Assembly (NCBI RefSeq): GCF_003795125.1
Contig: NZ_CP027783.1
Span: 558,001 to 622,000, forward strand
Length of the DNA: 64,000 bases
Direction of reading: 5' to 3'
DNA from: Tetragenococcus osmophilus
GTDB lineage: Bacteria > Bacillota > Bacilli > Lactobacillales > Enterococcaceae
Part shown: piece by piece, positions 46,208 to 55,659 of the stretch
Numbering within the stretch: position 1 is the first letter of the stretch
Layout of the letters: each line of letters opens with the position of its first letter
Position numbers and translations under genes: made by a program
Notes under the pieces: generated by a model
What the model saw: the letters and a program-made list of their open reading frames with translations, nothing else
Databases searched by the model: none
Told to the model about the DNA's origin: nothing

Positions 46208-47380
46208 TTAAAGAACTCTAAGAAGAATCGAAGCGATCAAGATTGAAGCGATAGATACTGTAGCAAAACCTCCTACCAACATTTTGGGCATCATATATTC
46301 TAATAAATAATTGCGTTGTTTCTCATCGCTTGTCAAATGTTGGATTACTTCTAAGGTTAAAATATAATCTGACGGAAAACCGCATAATGCCGTTAAAGAA
46401 GTCGCAAAAGCCATAGGCGTACTCATTTTCATCGTTTTTGCTAAAAGTGTTGAAGCACCAAACATTCCTAAAACACCCAAAAGAAGTAAAAGTAGGGTTT
46501 GGATAATGATGCCTTGCAAGATCTCAGGTGTTACGGTGTTTAATTGTGAAAAGATATAGGCCATTAAACCATACATTAACCAATTGAAAACTCTGGCTTG
46601 ATTTAACACATTTTTTTCTAAAAATCCGATTTGATGCGCTATAACACCCAACACTAGCGCACAAATACTCGAGTCGATCGCTTCATTGGTCAACTGTGAC
46701 AGTCCCATTGCCAGCAAAGCAACAAAAGCAACTTTGGCTAAAACAAAGGCACTTGTTTTGTATTGACTTGAAACTTTGATAAATTTTGGAGACTACTTCG
46801 TTTCTTGTTGACCTTTTTCCTCTACACCCACTTGAACGCTTGGGTCATATGTTTTTAACAAACGTTGTCCTTCTTTTTTTAGCATAAGCGAAGTCAGTGG
46901 GTAGCCAACAAAACTTTGCAGGATATACATGGCAACTGGTAAAGCCAAATACATCGTTAACCCTTCTGTTTGCAAGCCTTCTGTCATCAAAGCAGTGGAA
47001 ACCACGCCCCCGATTAAAGGAGGAATGGTCGCTGCAACTGTATGCCAATCAAATAAAATTGTCCCAATAATCATGGTTAAAATAGAAGCTCCCAACGCTC
47101 CTGTTAGAGCAATAGCAACAGCTCTCCATTGATCTACAAGTTGTCTGATATCCATCATTGTTCCCAAATGAACTAATAGTACGGGAACGATAATGGCAAT
47201 AAACTCATCTCCAAAAGATGCTTGCACTGCAATATCTTCAGGTAAAAATGTCCAAAATCCTATAATAAATAAAATTGCCGAGATAAAAATGGATGGAATG
47301 TAGGCTTTTGAAAACGTTGAAACCCATTCTCCAATAAAAATAAATACCATAACAATCAAAAAAGCTATTAGATACTCCAT
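46208..47380 (-). pseudogene. Integral membrane transporter-like protein interrupted by an in-frame amber codon
   Basis: Two ORFs (to 46793, and from 46717) lie in the same frame, separated only by a single TAG at 46793-46795. Reading through gives a protein of 390 residues plus stop. AGGAGGG precedes ATG 47380. About ten membrane segments form two similar halves, with IPPLIGGVVSTALMTEGL in the first and TSLTALCGFPSDYILTLEVI in the second, a layout like GltS-type sodium symporters. The stop falls in the cytoplasmic loop between the halves (GQQETK then SPKFIKV). I cannot name the substrate. The neighbours are an amidohydrolase and a YfcC carrier. Confidence 0.75.
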
Positions 47381-47501
47381 AACATCCCTCCTGTATTTAA
47401 AAAATATTAAATCAAATAAACTAGAAAGTAAACCTTTTTTGGAAATTTTCTTAAAATTATGCATATTCTTTTTATTCTGATTTTTAATCAGAAGGATGTT
47501 A

Positions 47502-47546
47502 TAAAAAAACCATGCAAGTATTAGCGCTAAAACTAATACTTGCATG
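47502..47546 (-). terminator. Terminator after the amidohydrolase gene
   Basis: CATGCAAGTATTAG and CTAATACTTGCATG form a perfect 14-bp stem, followed by TTTTTTT on the minus strand, 15 bases after the stop at 47561. An apparent N-terminal extension of the next gene runs into this hairpin and is therefore unlikely. Confidence 0.9.
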
Positions 47547-47560
47547 ATTATAATTCCTAT

Positions 47561-48727
47561 TTATTTTACTTTCTTTCCTTTTTTATACACCGATTTTTTA
47601 GCTTGTAAGGCTTTAATATTTTCTAATGGATTATCATCTAAAATAATGAAATCGGCTAGTTTATCGGCCTCGATTGTACCGGTTTGCTTTTCAATTTGTA
47701 ATAGATTTGCTGCATTGATCGTTGCTGCTTGTAATGCCTGTAAATTCGTCACACCAGCATTGACCATTAATTCCATCTCAATGGAAGAGTTTTGATCAAA
47801 ATTATTAAACGCAGTGCCCGAATCTGTCCCCATAGCTAACGGAACGCCTGCTTGAGCGGCATTTCCTATGCTTTGGCTATGTGCTTCTGATAATTCTAGC
47901 GATTTTCTCACCATAAATTCAGGTAGTTGGTTAGCTTCTTGAATCATAGCCCAAGGCGCCGCTAACGTCGGCACGATATACGTTCCTCTTTGTAAAAACA
48001 TCGCAATTGTTTCTTCATCTAAATAAACAGCATGTTCAATGGAATCTACACCTGCACGAAGCGCATTCTGTATGCCTTCGGTCCCTTGAGCGTGCGCATT
48101 TGCGGTCCGTCCTTTGTGATGAGCTTCTTCTACTGCCGCCTGTAATTCAGACTCTGTTAGTTGCATATCATGAGGAGTCTCTCCATCAAAAGAAACGCCG
48201 CCAGTAGCCATTAGTTTGATGTTGCCCACGCCTTTTTTCAATAAAAGCCGAGCGTATTTTCTAACTTCGTCGACGCCATCAACTTCATAACTTCCTTCAC
48301 TAAAATGACCGCCTGTCATCGCTAATGGGTTCCCCGAAGCCATAATTCCTGGTGCAAGGAACTCCCCCTTGCGTTCAAGCGCTGATAATTCAATATCTAC
48401 ATCGGCTACTGAACCAACATCACGAATATAAGTTACACCATCAGATAATAATTTCTGTAAATTTGTCAATGCTAGAAAAGTCGAGGTAGGTGCTGTCGAA
48501 TCTGGCGAACCTAACTGCGCGATTTTGGCATAAGGGTCAGCCACGATATGGGTGTGTGCGTTAATCATCCCAGGCATCACATACTTCCCTGTAAGATCAA
48601 CAGTTTGATCTACCGCTTCTTCTTGAGAAAATGTTCCTGTTTTATCGTCTACTACAAAATCGAAAGCCTCGAAACTTTCATTTTTCCCCGTAAATACTTT
48701 TGCATTTTTAAATAGTGTCTTTGTCAT
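47561..48727 (-). CDS. Metal-dependent amidohydrolase (imidazolonepropionase/prolidase-like)
   Basis: A 388-residue amidohydrolase with MPGMINAHTHIVADPY (first His pair), NIKLMATGGVSFDGETP (the Lys that may be carboxylated), RTANAHAQGTEG, DSIEHAVYLDEET and LAMGTDSGTAFNN (final Asp). The group includes Xaa-Pro dipeptidases and related enzymes with two metals. It lies upstream of the interrupted transporter gene and could act on its substrate, for instance a dipeptide or N-acyl amino acid. This functional link is inference. Confidence 0.82.
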   Translation of the reverse strand: MTKTLFKNAKVFTGKNESFEAFDFVVDDKTGTFSQEEAVDQTVDLTGKYVMPGMINAHTHIVADPYAKIAQLGSPDSTAPTSTFLALTNLQKLLSDGVTYIRDVGSVADVDIELSALERKGEFLAPGIMASGNPLAMTGGHFSEGSYEVDGVDEVRKYARLLLKKGVGNIKLMATGGVSFDGETPHDMQLTESELQAAVEEAHHKGRTANAHAQGTEGIQNALRAGVDSIEHAVYLDEETIAMFLQRGTYIVPTLAAPWAMIQEANQLPEFMVRKSLELSEAHSQSIGNAAQAGVPLAMGTDSGTAFNNFDQNSSIEMELMVNAGVTNLQALQAATINAANLLQIEKQTGTIEADKLADFIILDDNPLENIKALQAKKSVYKKGKKVK

Positions 48728-48829
48728 ACCTTTATCAATCTTCTTTCTTTACATTTAAAGAAATGGTAAACCTAATTTTTCTAAATGTAAAGTTTATTTC
48801 GAAATTTTCGAAAAATTACATTTATTTGT

Positions 48830-49405
48830 TCAACGACCTATTATTCTTCTTTTAGCTTTTTTAAACACAGGAATTTCATACACTTTACTCAAAGGATTTA
48901 CGACAAAAAAAGCAATATTATAATCAATTAAACTATGAAGGAATCCACCTATGCCGATAAAGCCAAATAAAAGCATCAACATCGAGCCATCGTAACTTAC
49001 TTGCGTGTTTCCTCCTAAAAGGAAAAAGGCGGCTACTACCAACATTTCAATTGTTGCATGGATAAAGGCGATAACAATATTATACAATTGAAATTTTGAG
49101 GGCTGTTTTACAATGTTTGGCCATTTTTGTAAATACCAAGCCCCTAAGACGGCAAAGACTAAGTGGGACAAAGCTCGTAATGCAATAATAAAAGGCGCCG
49201 TCAACAAAAAACCAAAGGCCGTTCCTAAAGCCACAACGGTTGCCACTCGTGGAGAAAAAAACATCGCAACAAATAAAGGCACATGACTAGCTAAGGTAAA
49301 AGACGCCGGACCAATGATAATACTTGGCATGACAACAGGAATTAATACGCCTACAGCAATCAACAAAGCAGAAAGCGTTAGTTGTTGTACAGAATTTCTT
49401 TTCAT
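48830..49405 (-). CDS. Putative ECF transporter S component (NiaX-like)
   Basis: A 191-residue membrane protein with about six hydrophobic segments. The N-terminal SALLIAVGVLIPVVMPSIII and the region FVAMFFSPRVATVVALGTAF resemble ECF S components, and the extended basic C-terminus (KKAKRRIIGR) fits NiaX-like niacin transporters, but vitamin specificity is not certain. GGAG lies 7 bases before the ATG. The gene follows ksgA on the same strand after a terminator, so it is probably a separate unit. Confidence 0.65.
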   Translation of the reverse strand: MKRNSVQQLTLSALLIAVGVLIPVVMPSIIIGPASFTLASHVPLFVAMFFSPRVATVVALGTAFGFLLTAPFIIALRALSHLVFAVLGAWYLQKWPNIVKQPSKFQLYNIVIAFIHATIEMLVVAAFFLLGGNTQVSYDGSMLMLLFGFIGIGGFLHSLIDYNIAFFVVNPLSKVYEIPVFKKAKRRIIGR

Positions 49406-49458
49406 TTACAATCTCCTTTTTGGGGCAAAGTAACTTAGATTGAGCTTAGTTTAGCGAT

Positions 49459-49490
49459 AAAAGCACGAGCTGTCAAGACAACTCGTGCTC
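49459..49490 (-). terminator. Terminator overlapping the ksgA stop codon
   Basis: GAGCACGAGTTGT and ACAGCTCGTGC form a strong stem with a 4-base loop, then TTTT on the minus strand. The stem starts within the stop codon of ksgA. Confidence 0.85.
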
Positions 49491-50370
49491 ATTTATTTTC
49501 TTCCATTGTATTACTTAATTGAGCAAATTCTTCTAGCGATAATGTTTCCCCACGACGAGAGGGATCGATTCCTGCTTGGGTTAAACTCGTTTGCAACCAA
49601 GATTTCATCGCTGGATCTTTGCCATAATGATGTTGTAAGTTATTCCAAAGCGTTTTTCTTCGTAATTGAAAAGCACTCTTGACCAGCTCAAAAAAAGCTT
49701 GCTCATTTGATACCCGGACTTTAGGGTAAGAGCGGCGCGTTAATTTTAAGATAGCAGAATCCACATTTGGCTGCGGAACAAAAACGGTTTTAGGTACAAT
49801 AAAAGAAATCTCTGTTTCCATATAATATTGGACCGCAATAGACAACGAACCGTAAGCTTTTGTCCCCGGCTCAGCATTAATGCGCTCGGCAACTTCTTTT
49901 TGGACCATCACAATCATTTCAGCTACGGGCAGTGCTGATTCTAAAAAATGCATCATAATCGGCGTAGTAATATAGTAAGGGAGATTAGCTACCACTTTAA
50001 TAGGTAGTTGTTGGGTAAAATTCTCTTGGCTTATTTGTACTAAATCCGTCTGCAAAACATCCTGATTGCGTATCATTACATTCGTATATTCCTGTAAGGT
50101 ATCGGCTAAAATAGGCAATAAACGTCCATCGATTTCAAAAGCTAACACTTGAGCCGCATTTTGTGCCAAATGTTCAGTTAAAGCACCAATTCCTGGACCT
50201 ACTTCAATCACGTTACTTGCTGGGGTGATATCTGCCACTTCAACAATTTTGTGCAAAATATTAGGTTCTGTTAGAAAGTTTTGCCCTAAACTTTTTTTTA
50301 AAGTGAAACCATGACGAGCTAAAATCTCTTTTGTTTTTGCCGGTACAGCAATTTCTCTTTTATCTTTCAC
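49489..50370 (-). CDS. ksgA: 16S rRNA dimethyladenosine transferase
   Basis: A 293-residue SAM-dependent methyltransferase. [36 protein letters not shown] (SAM motif I), [14 protein letters not shown] (catalytic NLPY) and [17 protein letters not shown] are all present. It dimethylates two adjacent adenines in helix 45 of 16S rRNA during 30S assembly. It begins with GTG, overlaps rnmV by 4 bases and has GGAGG before it. It is the third gene of the conserved tatD-rnmV-ksgA operon. Confidence 0.96.
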   Translation of the reverse strand: MKDKREIAVPAKTKEILARHGFTLKKSLGQNFLTEPNILHKIVEVADITPASNVIEVGPGIGALTEHLAQNAAQVLAFEIDGRLLPILADTLQEYTNVMIRNQDVLQTDLVQISQENFTQQLPIKVVANLPYYITTPIMMHFLESALPVAEMIVMVQKEVAERINAEPGTKAYGSLSIAVQYYMETEISFIVPKTVFVPQPNVDSAILKLTRRSYPKVRVSNEQAFFELVKSAFQLRRKTLWNNLQHHYGKDPAMKSWLQTSLTQAGIDPSRRGETLSLEEFAQLSNTMEENK

Positions 50371-50930
50371 AAATTTTCCTCCACATGACCCATAGCTTTT
50401 TCCAGCGCTTCTGGTGTGATACGAAACATCGCTAAGCGTTTTTCCAGTTGTTTGCCATTGGTATATCCGATTCGCAGTTCATCCCCTAATAATTCGCGGC
50501 GTCTTTTGGCTTGCTTGCCGTAGATTAACCCGTAATTAAGTAGGGTTTGTCGTGGAATCTCTGGTACATCATTTTCTATTGTTGGGGTAACTACGTGCTC
50601 TAAAGCTGTTAAGATCGCATCATCACTAGCATGCTCGACGCCCAAACTGGCATATTTTTTCTTTCCGCGAGCTTGATGACGTGGCAAGAAGGCATGCTTA
50701 GCATCCGGAACTTCTTCCATAATGATCTTGCGAATTTTTTCTCCTGAATAATCCGGGTCGGTAAAAACGATCACACCGCGCCTTTCTTGGGCATGAATAA
50801 TACGTTCGATGATTTCTTCATTAATGGCCGATCCGATAGTTTCGATAGTATCAACGGACAATACTTCTTGCAGCCGTCGGGTATCTTCTTTGCCTTCCAC
50901 GACGATAATTTCTTCTACTTTTTCTTTCAT
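50367..50930 (-). CDS. rnmV: Ribonuclease M5
   Basis: A 187-residue TOPRIM endonuclease. [16 protein letters not shown] holds the catalytic Glu, [17 protein letters not shown] the D-x-D pair, and [20 protein letters not shown] is the family signature. It matures 5S rRNA precursors. It overlaps tatD by 4 bases and ksgA by 4 bases, so translation is coupled along the operon. Confidence 0.95.
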   Translation of the reverse strand: MKEKVEEIIVVEGKEDTRRLQEVLSVDTIETIGSAINEEIIERIIHAQERRGVIVFTDPDYSGEKIRKIIMEEVPDAKHAFLPRHQARGKKKYASLGVEHASDDAILTALEHVVTPTIENDVPEIPRQTLLNYGLIYGKQAKRRRELLGDELRIGYTNGKQLEKRLAMFRITPEALEKAMGHVEENL

Positions 50931-51697
50931 TGTTCAATACCAAATAAGCGATGCGCATTGGCTGTCGTTTGTCTAGCCACTTCTTCTACGCTAAGTCCTT
51001 TTAATTCTGCAATTTTTTCTACAACATAGCGCGTATATCCCGGTTCGTTTTGCTTTCCACGGTAAGGAACTGGGGCTAGATAAGGTGCATCCGTCTCTAC
51101 TAACATCCGATCAAACGGCATTTTTTGCGCAGCTTCTTGCACATCCGTTGTTTTTTTGAAAGTTACAACGCCACTATAAGATAGGTGCATCCCTAGATCC
51201 AAAAAGCGTTGTGCCCATTCATAATCCCCGTTAAAACTATGCATGATTCCACCGATATCGTGAATTTTTTCATCCTTTAAAATACGATAGGTATCTTCCA
51301 TAGCTTCTCGGTTGTGGATGCTAAAAGGTAAATTCATTTCACGGGCGATAGCAATTTGGCGACGAAAGATTTTTTCTTGTGTCTCTTTGGGATCTTCCAT
51401 CCAATGATAATCTAGCCCAATTTCGCCTAAAGCAACCACTTTTTCTTTTGTTAATTCATTTTGTAAATAATTTTCGACTTCTGCATTGTAGCTGCCTGCT
51501 TCTGTAGGATGCCAGCCTACAATACTATAAACATTGTCATATTCTTGACTTAATTGTTGTGTTTTTTCTATTGTAGGATAATCAAATCCCACGACAGCCA
51601 TTTCACTTACGCCTAATTCTTGCGCATGTTCAACGATGGCTGCTTCATTATTAGCAAATTCTTCCGCATTTAAATGTGTATGTGTATCAAAAATCAC
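50927..51697 (-). CDS. tatD: TatD-family metal-dependent DNase
   Basis: A 256-residue TIM-barrel hydrolase with [12 protein letters not shown] (first His pair), [39 protein letters not shown] and [20 protein letters not shown] (final Asp). TatD proteins have 3'-5' exonuclease activity on DNA and can process other substrates. The start is GTG with AAAGGAGG before it. First gene of the tatD-rnmV-ksgA operon; the 255 bases upstream up to the divergent phosphoesterase hold the promoters. Confidence 0.94.
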   Translation of the reverse strand: MIFDTHTHLNAEEFANNEAAIVEHAQELGVSEMAVVGFDYPTIEKTQQLSQEYDNVYSIVGWHPTEAGSYNAEVENYLQNELTKEKVVALGEIGLDYHWMEDPKETQEKIFRRQIAIAREMNLPFSIHNREAMEDTYRILKDEKIHDIGGIMHSFNGDYEWAQRFLDLGMHLSYSGVVTFKKTTDVQEAAQKMPFDRMLVETDAPYLAPVPYRGKQNEPGYTRYVVEKIAELKGLSVEEVARQTTANAHRLFGIEQ

Positions 51698-51953
51698 AAA
51701 GATTTCCTCCTTTTTCGGATAAAAGTTTTCTGTTTCTTTCTTCGTAATGTCATTTTCGGATAATACTTGAGCTTTTTCTTATCCGTTCGAGGGTAAAACT
51801 CCTTATACATCCTAGCATATTTTTCCTATTTTTAGAACTCAGAGTTTTTCAATGAGGAAAAGTTTTCTCTTTTGTTCGATTGCAATTTTTTCCCAATTCC
51901 ACTATCATTCTATATAGTATACTTACGTAAAAAAAGTAAAGGTGACCTATTCA

Positions 51954-52826
51954 ATGTACATTATTTTGGGGGTTATAGCCCTCCTTCTTTTTACTCTCAT
52001 TTTTTACATGGCTTTTATTGAACCGCGTCGCTTAAAAGAAAGGCACTATCTTATTAAAAAAGATAAAAGAAAAGTGCTAGACATCTCCAAAGCCTTTGAT
52101 CTTTATAAAGAGGAAGCTAACCTCGTTATTTGTCACTTAAGTGATTTTCATTTCTCACGTAGTTTTAAACCACGACGTATCAATCGGATTATTCGTTCTA
52201 TTATGAATGTTTCACCGGACTTAATTGTTTTTACTGGTGATTTAATTGACGATTATAGAAAATGGCCTGCAAAAGAAACACAACGACTTATAGAAAAACT
52301 CAAAAAAATGACAGCGCCAATGGGCAAAATCGCTATTTTGGGAAATCATGACTATCGAAGTGAAGGGGATAATTTTGTCAAAGCCATTTTAACAGAGAGC
52401 GATTTTACCGTTTTAGAAAACGAGGAAATCTTTGGTTCCAATGATGACGTTTCTATCAATATTGCCGGAATGGACGATACCCTAATGGGAAATCCTCAAT
52501 TTCAATTTGAGCGAACCTTAGCTCAGTGGCATTTACTTTTAGTTCATGAACCAGATAGCGTGTTAAATATGGAAGACGTGCAACATTTTGACTTAGTTTT
52601 AGCAGGACATAGCCATGGCGGTCAGGTACGTTTTCCTTTTATTTTTTATAAAATTCGCGGCTCTCTCACGTATACGCATGGTTTATATCTCTTAGCTAAA
52701 AAAACATTGCTTTCGATTAGTAATGGCGTTGGTATGTCGATGCTGCCTCTACGTTTCGGTGTGCCACCTGAAGTTATTTATTATCATTTAAATAAACAAC
52801 CTACAGCAACAAAAGCAAAAAAATAA
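51954..52826 (+). CDS. Membrane-anchored metallophosphoesterase (YkuE-like)
   Basis: A 290-residue protein with one N-terminal membrane segment and a calcineurin-like domain. The five metal motifs are CHLSDFHFSR, VFTGDLIDD, AILGNHDYR, LLVHEPDS and VLAGHSHGGQ. Related proteins hydrolyse phosphodiesters of cell-wall lipids or nucleotides. I start at ATG 51954 with AAAGGTG 8-9 bases before. It is divergent from tatD and convergent with the metal transporter operon. Confidence 0.85.
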   Translation: MYIILGVIALLLFTLIFYMAFIEPRRLKERHYLIKKDKRKVLDISKAFDLYKEEANLVICHLSDFHFSRSFKPRRINRIIRSIMNVSPDLIVFTGDLIDDYRKWPAKETQRLIEKLKKMTAPMGKIAILGNHDYRSEGDNFVKAILTESDFTVLENEEIFGSNDDVSINIAGMDDTLMGNPQFQFERTLAQWHLLLVHEPDSVLNMEDVQHFDLVLAGHSHGGQVRFPFIFYKIRGSLTYTHGLYLLAKKTLLSISNGVGMSMLPLRFGVPPEVIYYHLNKQPTATKAKK

Positions 52827-52868
52827 ATTCCATGAGACCCGTACTTCTGATCTCATGGAATTCTTTTT
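52826..52868. terminator. Bidirectional terminator between converging genes
   Basis: AATTCCATGAGA and TCTCATGGAATT form a 12-bp stem with a 13-base loop. A T run follows on the plus strand and A/T-rich sequence on the other side, so it can serve both the phosphoesterase and the metal transporter genes. Confidence 0.85.
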
Positions 52869-54627
52869 ATTCTTGCGTTAATCCTTCATGAATTCTGTCA
52901 ATATTCCATTTCATCATTGCATAGTAGCTATCTCCTTCTTCACCGGATTCAGCGACCGAATCGGTAAAGATCTCTGAATAGATAGGGATACCAGAATCTT
53001 GCGATACACTTTGCATTGAGCTAGGATTGACACTCGTTTCAACAAATAAGGATTGCACATTTGTATCATTGAGTTGATCAACCACTCTTGTTGTTTGTTC
53101 TGGCGTTCCTTCTTCTTCGGTATTAATTTCCCAAATGTAAGTGGCAGGAACATCGTAAGCTTGCGAGAAGTATTTAAATGCCCCTTCGCTAGTGACCAGT
53201 AGCTTTTCATCTTCAGGAATATCGTTAAATTTGTCTTTAGCTTCTTGGTCCAAATCTTCTAACTCATCTAGATAATTATTTAAGTTTTCTTCATAATAAT
53301 CCGCGTTTTCTGGATCTTTTTCACTAAGTTGTTCTTCAATATTTTCTGCATACGTCATGCCATTTTCCAGACTCATCCAAGCATGTGGGTCTTGTTGCCC
53401 TTCGTCTTCGCCTTCTTCTAGATAAAGCGGATCAACTCCTTGACTTACAGCAAAGTAATCTTCGCCTTCTTCTTTATCTGCATTATCCATCAAGTTATTA
53501 AACCAAGCATTCCCGCCTGTTTCTAAATTCAAACCATTATAAAAGACCAGGTCCGCTTCTGTCGATGTTTCAACATCTTCAGGCAAGGGTTCATAATCGT
53601 GAGGGTCTCTACCTACAGGAACAATACTGTGTAAGTTAATCCGATCCCCAGCAATTTCTTCTGTCATATCATTGAGAATGGAATTGGTTACCACCACATC
53701 TAATTGGTCCTCTTCTTCTCCACTTGATTGCTGTTGCGCGTATAACCCGATACCTCCAGCAAATAAAGCCGCGATTGCAGCAGCGATAAAGTAGCCCTTT
53801 TTCCCGTGCTTAAGACGTTGCCTTGGTGATAAGAAGAAACCAATAACAAACATAAAGGTGGCTGTTAATACAATACTCGACCCCGCTGCAATATTAAAGC
53901 TATAACCGATAAATAGCCCTATGACTGAGGAAAGACCTCCGAGAATGGCAGAGATCACAATCATTCGTTTCAAGTGCTTCGTGTAAAGATAGGCTGTGGC
54001 TGCTGGTGTAACTAAAAGAGCGACAATCAAAATGGTCCCAACACTTTGCATAGCTGTTACAGAAACTAAGGTTAATAGAATCATTAACAAATAATGATAG
54101 ACTTGCACGCGCATGCCAAAAGCTTTGGCCATATTCACATCAAAGGACGTAATCAGCAATGGACGATAAAAGAGAATAATAAGTGCAATCACTAAAATGG
54201 CAATACCAATCGTCAACCATTTATCGACGTCTTGTACAGCCAATACGTTCCCAAATAAAATATGGAATAAATCCGTTGAACTATTGGCAATACCAATTAA
54301 AATAACACCCAGTGCCAAAAAGGAACTAAAAGTAATCCCAATAGCAGTATCACTTTTAATGGTACTATTTTGCGAAATATATGTGATTAATATGGAAGCT
54401 AAAACCCCAAATACGACTGCCCCAGCAAAATAATGAACCCCCAGAATAAAAGAAAGAGCAACTCCGGGTAATACCGCGTGGGAAATCGCATCTCCCATCA
54501 AAGACATGCCTCTTAGAATAATAAAACAACCAATGGCTCCGGCTACAACACCAATAGCAATTGATGTAATCAGCGCATTTTGTAAAAAGTGGTAGTCCGC
54601 TAATCCATTAATAAATTCACTAATCAT
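52867..54627 (-). CDS. Mn/Zn ABC transporter, permease fused to substrate-binding protein
   Basis: A 586-residue fusion. Residues 1-280 form an ABC-3 family permease of about 8-9 membrane segments ([39 protein letters not shown]). One more membrane segment (about 280-300) leads to an external cluster 9 binding domain. That domain has metal ligands in [26 protein letters not shown], a Glu near [12 protein letters not shown] and an Asp near EIFTDSV. The usual genes are separate (permease and lipoprotein). The start overlaps the ATPase gene by 8 bases. The mix of ligands suggests Mn, supported by the MntR-like box upstream; Zn cannot be excluded. Confidence 0.87.
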   Translation of the reverse strand: MISEFINGLADYHFLQNALITSIAIGVVAGAIGCFIILRGMSLMGDAISHAVLPGVALSFILGVHYFAGAVVFGVLASILITYISQNSTIKSDTAIGITFSSFLALGVILIGIANSSTDLFHILFGNVLAVQDVDKWLTIGIAILVIALIILFYRPLLITSFDVNMAKAFGMRVQVYHYLLMILLTLVSVTAMQSVGTILIVALLVTPAATAYLYTKHLKRMIVISAILGGLSSVIGLFIGYSFNIAAGSSIVLTATFMFVIGFFLSPRQRLKHGKKGYFIAAAIAALFAGGIGLYAQQQSSGEEEDQLDVVVTNSILNDMTEEIAGDRINLHSIVPVGRDPHDYEPLPEDVETSTEADLVFYNGLNLETGGNAWFNNLMDNADKEEGEDYFAVSQGVDPLYLEEGEDEGQQDPHAWMSLENGMTYAENIEEQLSEKDPENADYYEENLNNYLDELEDLDQEAKDKFNDIPEDEKLLVTSEGAFKYFSQAYDVPATYIWEINTEEEGTPEQTTRVVDQLNDTNVQSLFVETSVNPSSMQSVSQDSGIPIYSEIFTDSVAESGEEGDSYYAMMKWNIDRIHEGLTQE

Positions 54628-55351
54628 TTAAACGACCCCCTTCAACAAAAATAGCGTCGCCAAAAGCTTTTTGTAAATTCGCTTTGGTAAAAACTTCATC
54701 TATAGGGCCTTGAGCTATCAATTGTTTATTTAAAATGACGAGTTCATCAAAGTATCTTTCTACTTTGCTTAAGTCATGATGGACAATGAATATTTCTTTT
54801 CCTCTATCTTTAAAGTCATTCAATAATTCCATAATAATTTGTTCGCTCGTTGCGTCAATCCCAACAAAAGGTTCATCTAAGAAGATAAGCGAAGCATCTT
54901 GTACAAAGGTACGTGCAATCAAAATACGTTGAAATTGCCCGCCAGATAGTTCGCCAATTTGATGATCTCTATAGTCTTCCATTTTTACAAGCGACAATGC
55001 ATTATCTACTTTTTGCCAGTCCTCTTTGGTAATTCGTTGGTAAAAACGCTTTTCTGGATACAAGCCCAACGAAACACATTCGCCTACTGTAATTGGAAAA
55101 GAGTAATCAATATCATTTTTTTGCTCAACATAAGCAACTTCTTTTTTTCTTTTTTCCAGCGGTTGTCCATCTACTGTCGTAGAGCCACTGCCTTCCATTA
55201 AATGCAGAGCGGCTTTGATAAATGTCGACTTTCCAGCGCCATTAGGGCCAATAATGCCAATAATCGCTGGCTCTTCAACAGTAAAACTTACGTCTTCTAC
55301 CGCTTGAGTCACGCCATCGTAGCTGGCAGATATTTTATCAAATGATATCAT
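54620..55351 (-). CDS. Mn/Zn ABC transporter ATP-binding protein
   Basis: A 243-residue ATPase. Walker A is [17 protein letters not shown], signature [16 protein letters not shown], Walker [13 protein letters not shown], and the switch His lies in [12 protein letters not shown]. It belongs to the metal-chelate group (MntB, TroB, PsaB/EfaB). GGGGG lies before the ATG. It is the first gene of a two-gene operon with the permease-binding fusion, and is controlled by the palindrome at 55377. Confidence 0.9.
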   Translation of the reverse strand: MISFDKISASYDGVTQAVEDVSFTVEEPAIIGIIGPNGAGKSTFIKAALHLMEGSGSTTVDGQPLEKRKKEVAYVEQKNDIDYSFPITVGECVSLGLYPEKRFYQRITKEDWQKVDNALSLVKMEDYRDHQIGELSGGQFQRILIARTFVQDASLIFLDEPFVGIDATSEQIIMELLNDFKDRGKEIFIVHHDLSKVERYFDELVILNKQLIAQGPIDEVFTKANLQKAFGDAIFVEGGRLND

Positions 55352-55376
55352 TGTATTCCCCCTATGCTTCTATTTT

Positions 55377-55390
55377 TTAGGTGCACCTAA
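55377..55390. promoter_or_regulatory. MntR/EfaR-type operator palindrome
   Basis: TTAGGTGCACCTAA is a perfect 14-bp palindrome flanked by A and T runs. It fits the TTAGG...CCTAA type of operator bound by Mn-responsive DtxR-family repressors (MntR, ScaR, EfaR). It lies 26-39 bases before the ATPase start and just downstream of the predicted promoter, where binding of repressor with Mn would block transcription. Confidence 0.8.
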
Positions 55391-55406
55391 TTTTATTTTC
55401 AAATCC

Positions 55407-55435
55407 ATTATATTATGTTCTTTTATTTTATGCAA
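55407..55435 (-). promoter_or_regulatory. Promoter of the Mn/Zn transporter operon
   Basis: On the minus strand TTGCAT (55430-55435) and TATAAT (55407-55412) are 17 bases apart. Transcription should start near 55400, placing the MntR-like palindrome at about +10 to +23. The rest of 55440-55610 shows a few short repeats of the kind ATAGGGAATG but no gene. Confidence 0.65.
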
Positions 55436-55610
55436 CAGAAAAACTTACTTTTCTCAATCACACCTTGTCAGGGAGTGAATCAGAGTAACATTCCCTATCT
55501 TTATGTTTTGAGGCAGTAAATTAAAAAAGTACTCCCCCACTTTAGATTCATAGGGAATGAATTTACAAAACGCTTCCTATCCTTTTGCTTAACTAGCATT
55601 TTTTAAACAA

Positions 55611-55648
55611 AAAATACGCATGAAATTTCAATAAAAAATTCATACGTA
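55611..55648 (-). terminator. Terminator after the DUF438 gene
   Basis: On the minus strand TACGTATGAA and TTCATGCGTA pair over 10 positions with one G-T pair, followed by TTTTTT, about 12 bases after the stop at 55660. Confidence 0.7.
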
Positions 55649-55659
55649 CTCTTTTAAAT

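Noticed and set aside
47392-47545. N-terminal extension (55 codons) of the interrupted transporter
   Set aside because: It begins inside the terminator hairpin of the amidohydrolase gene; AGGAGGG-ATG at 47380 is a much better start.
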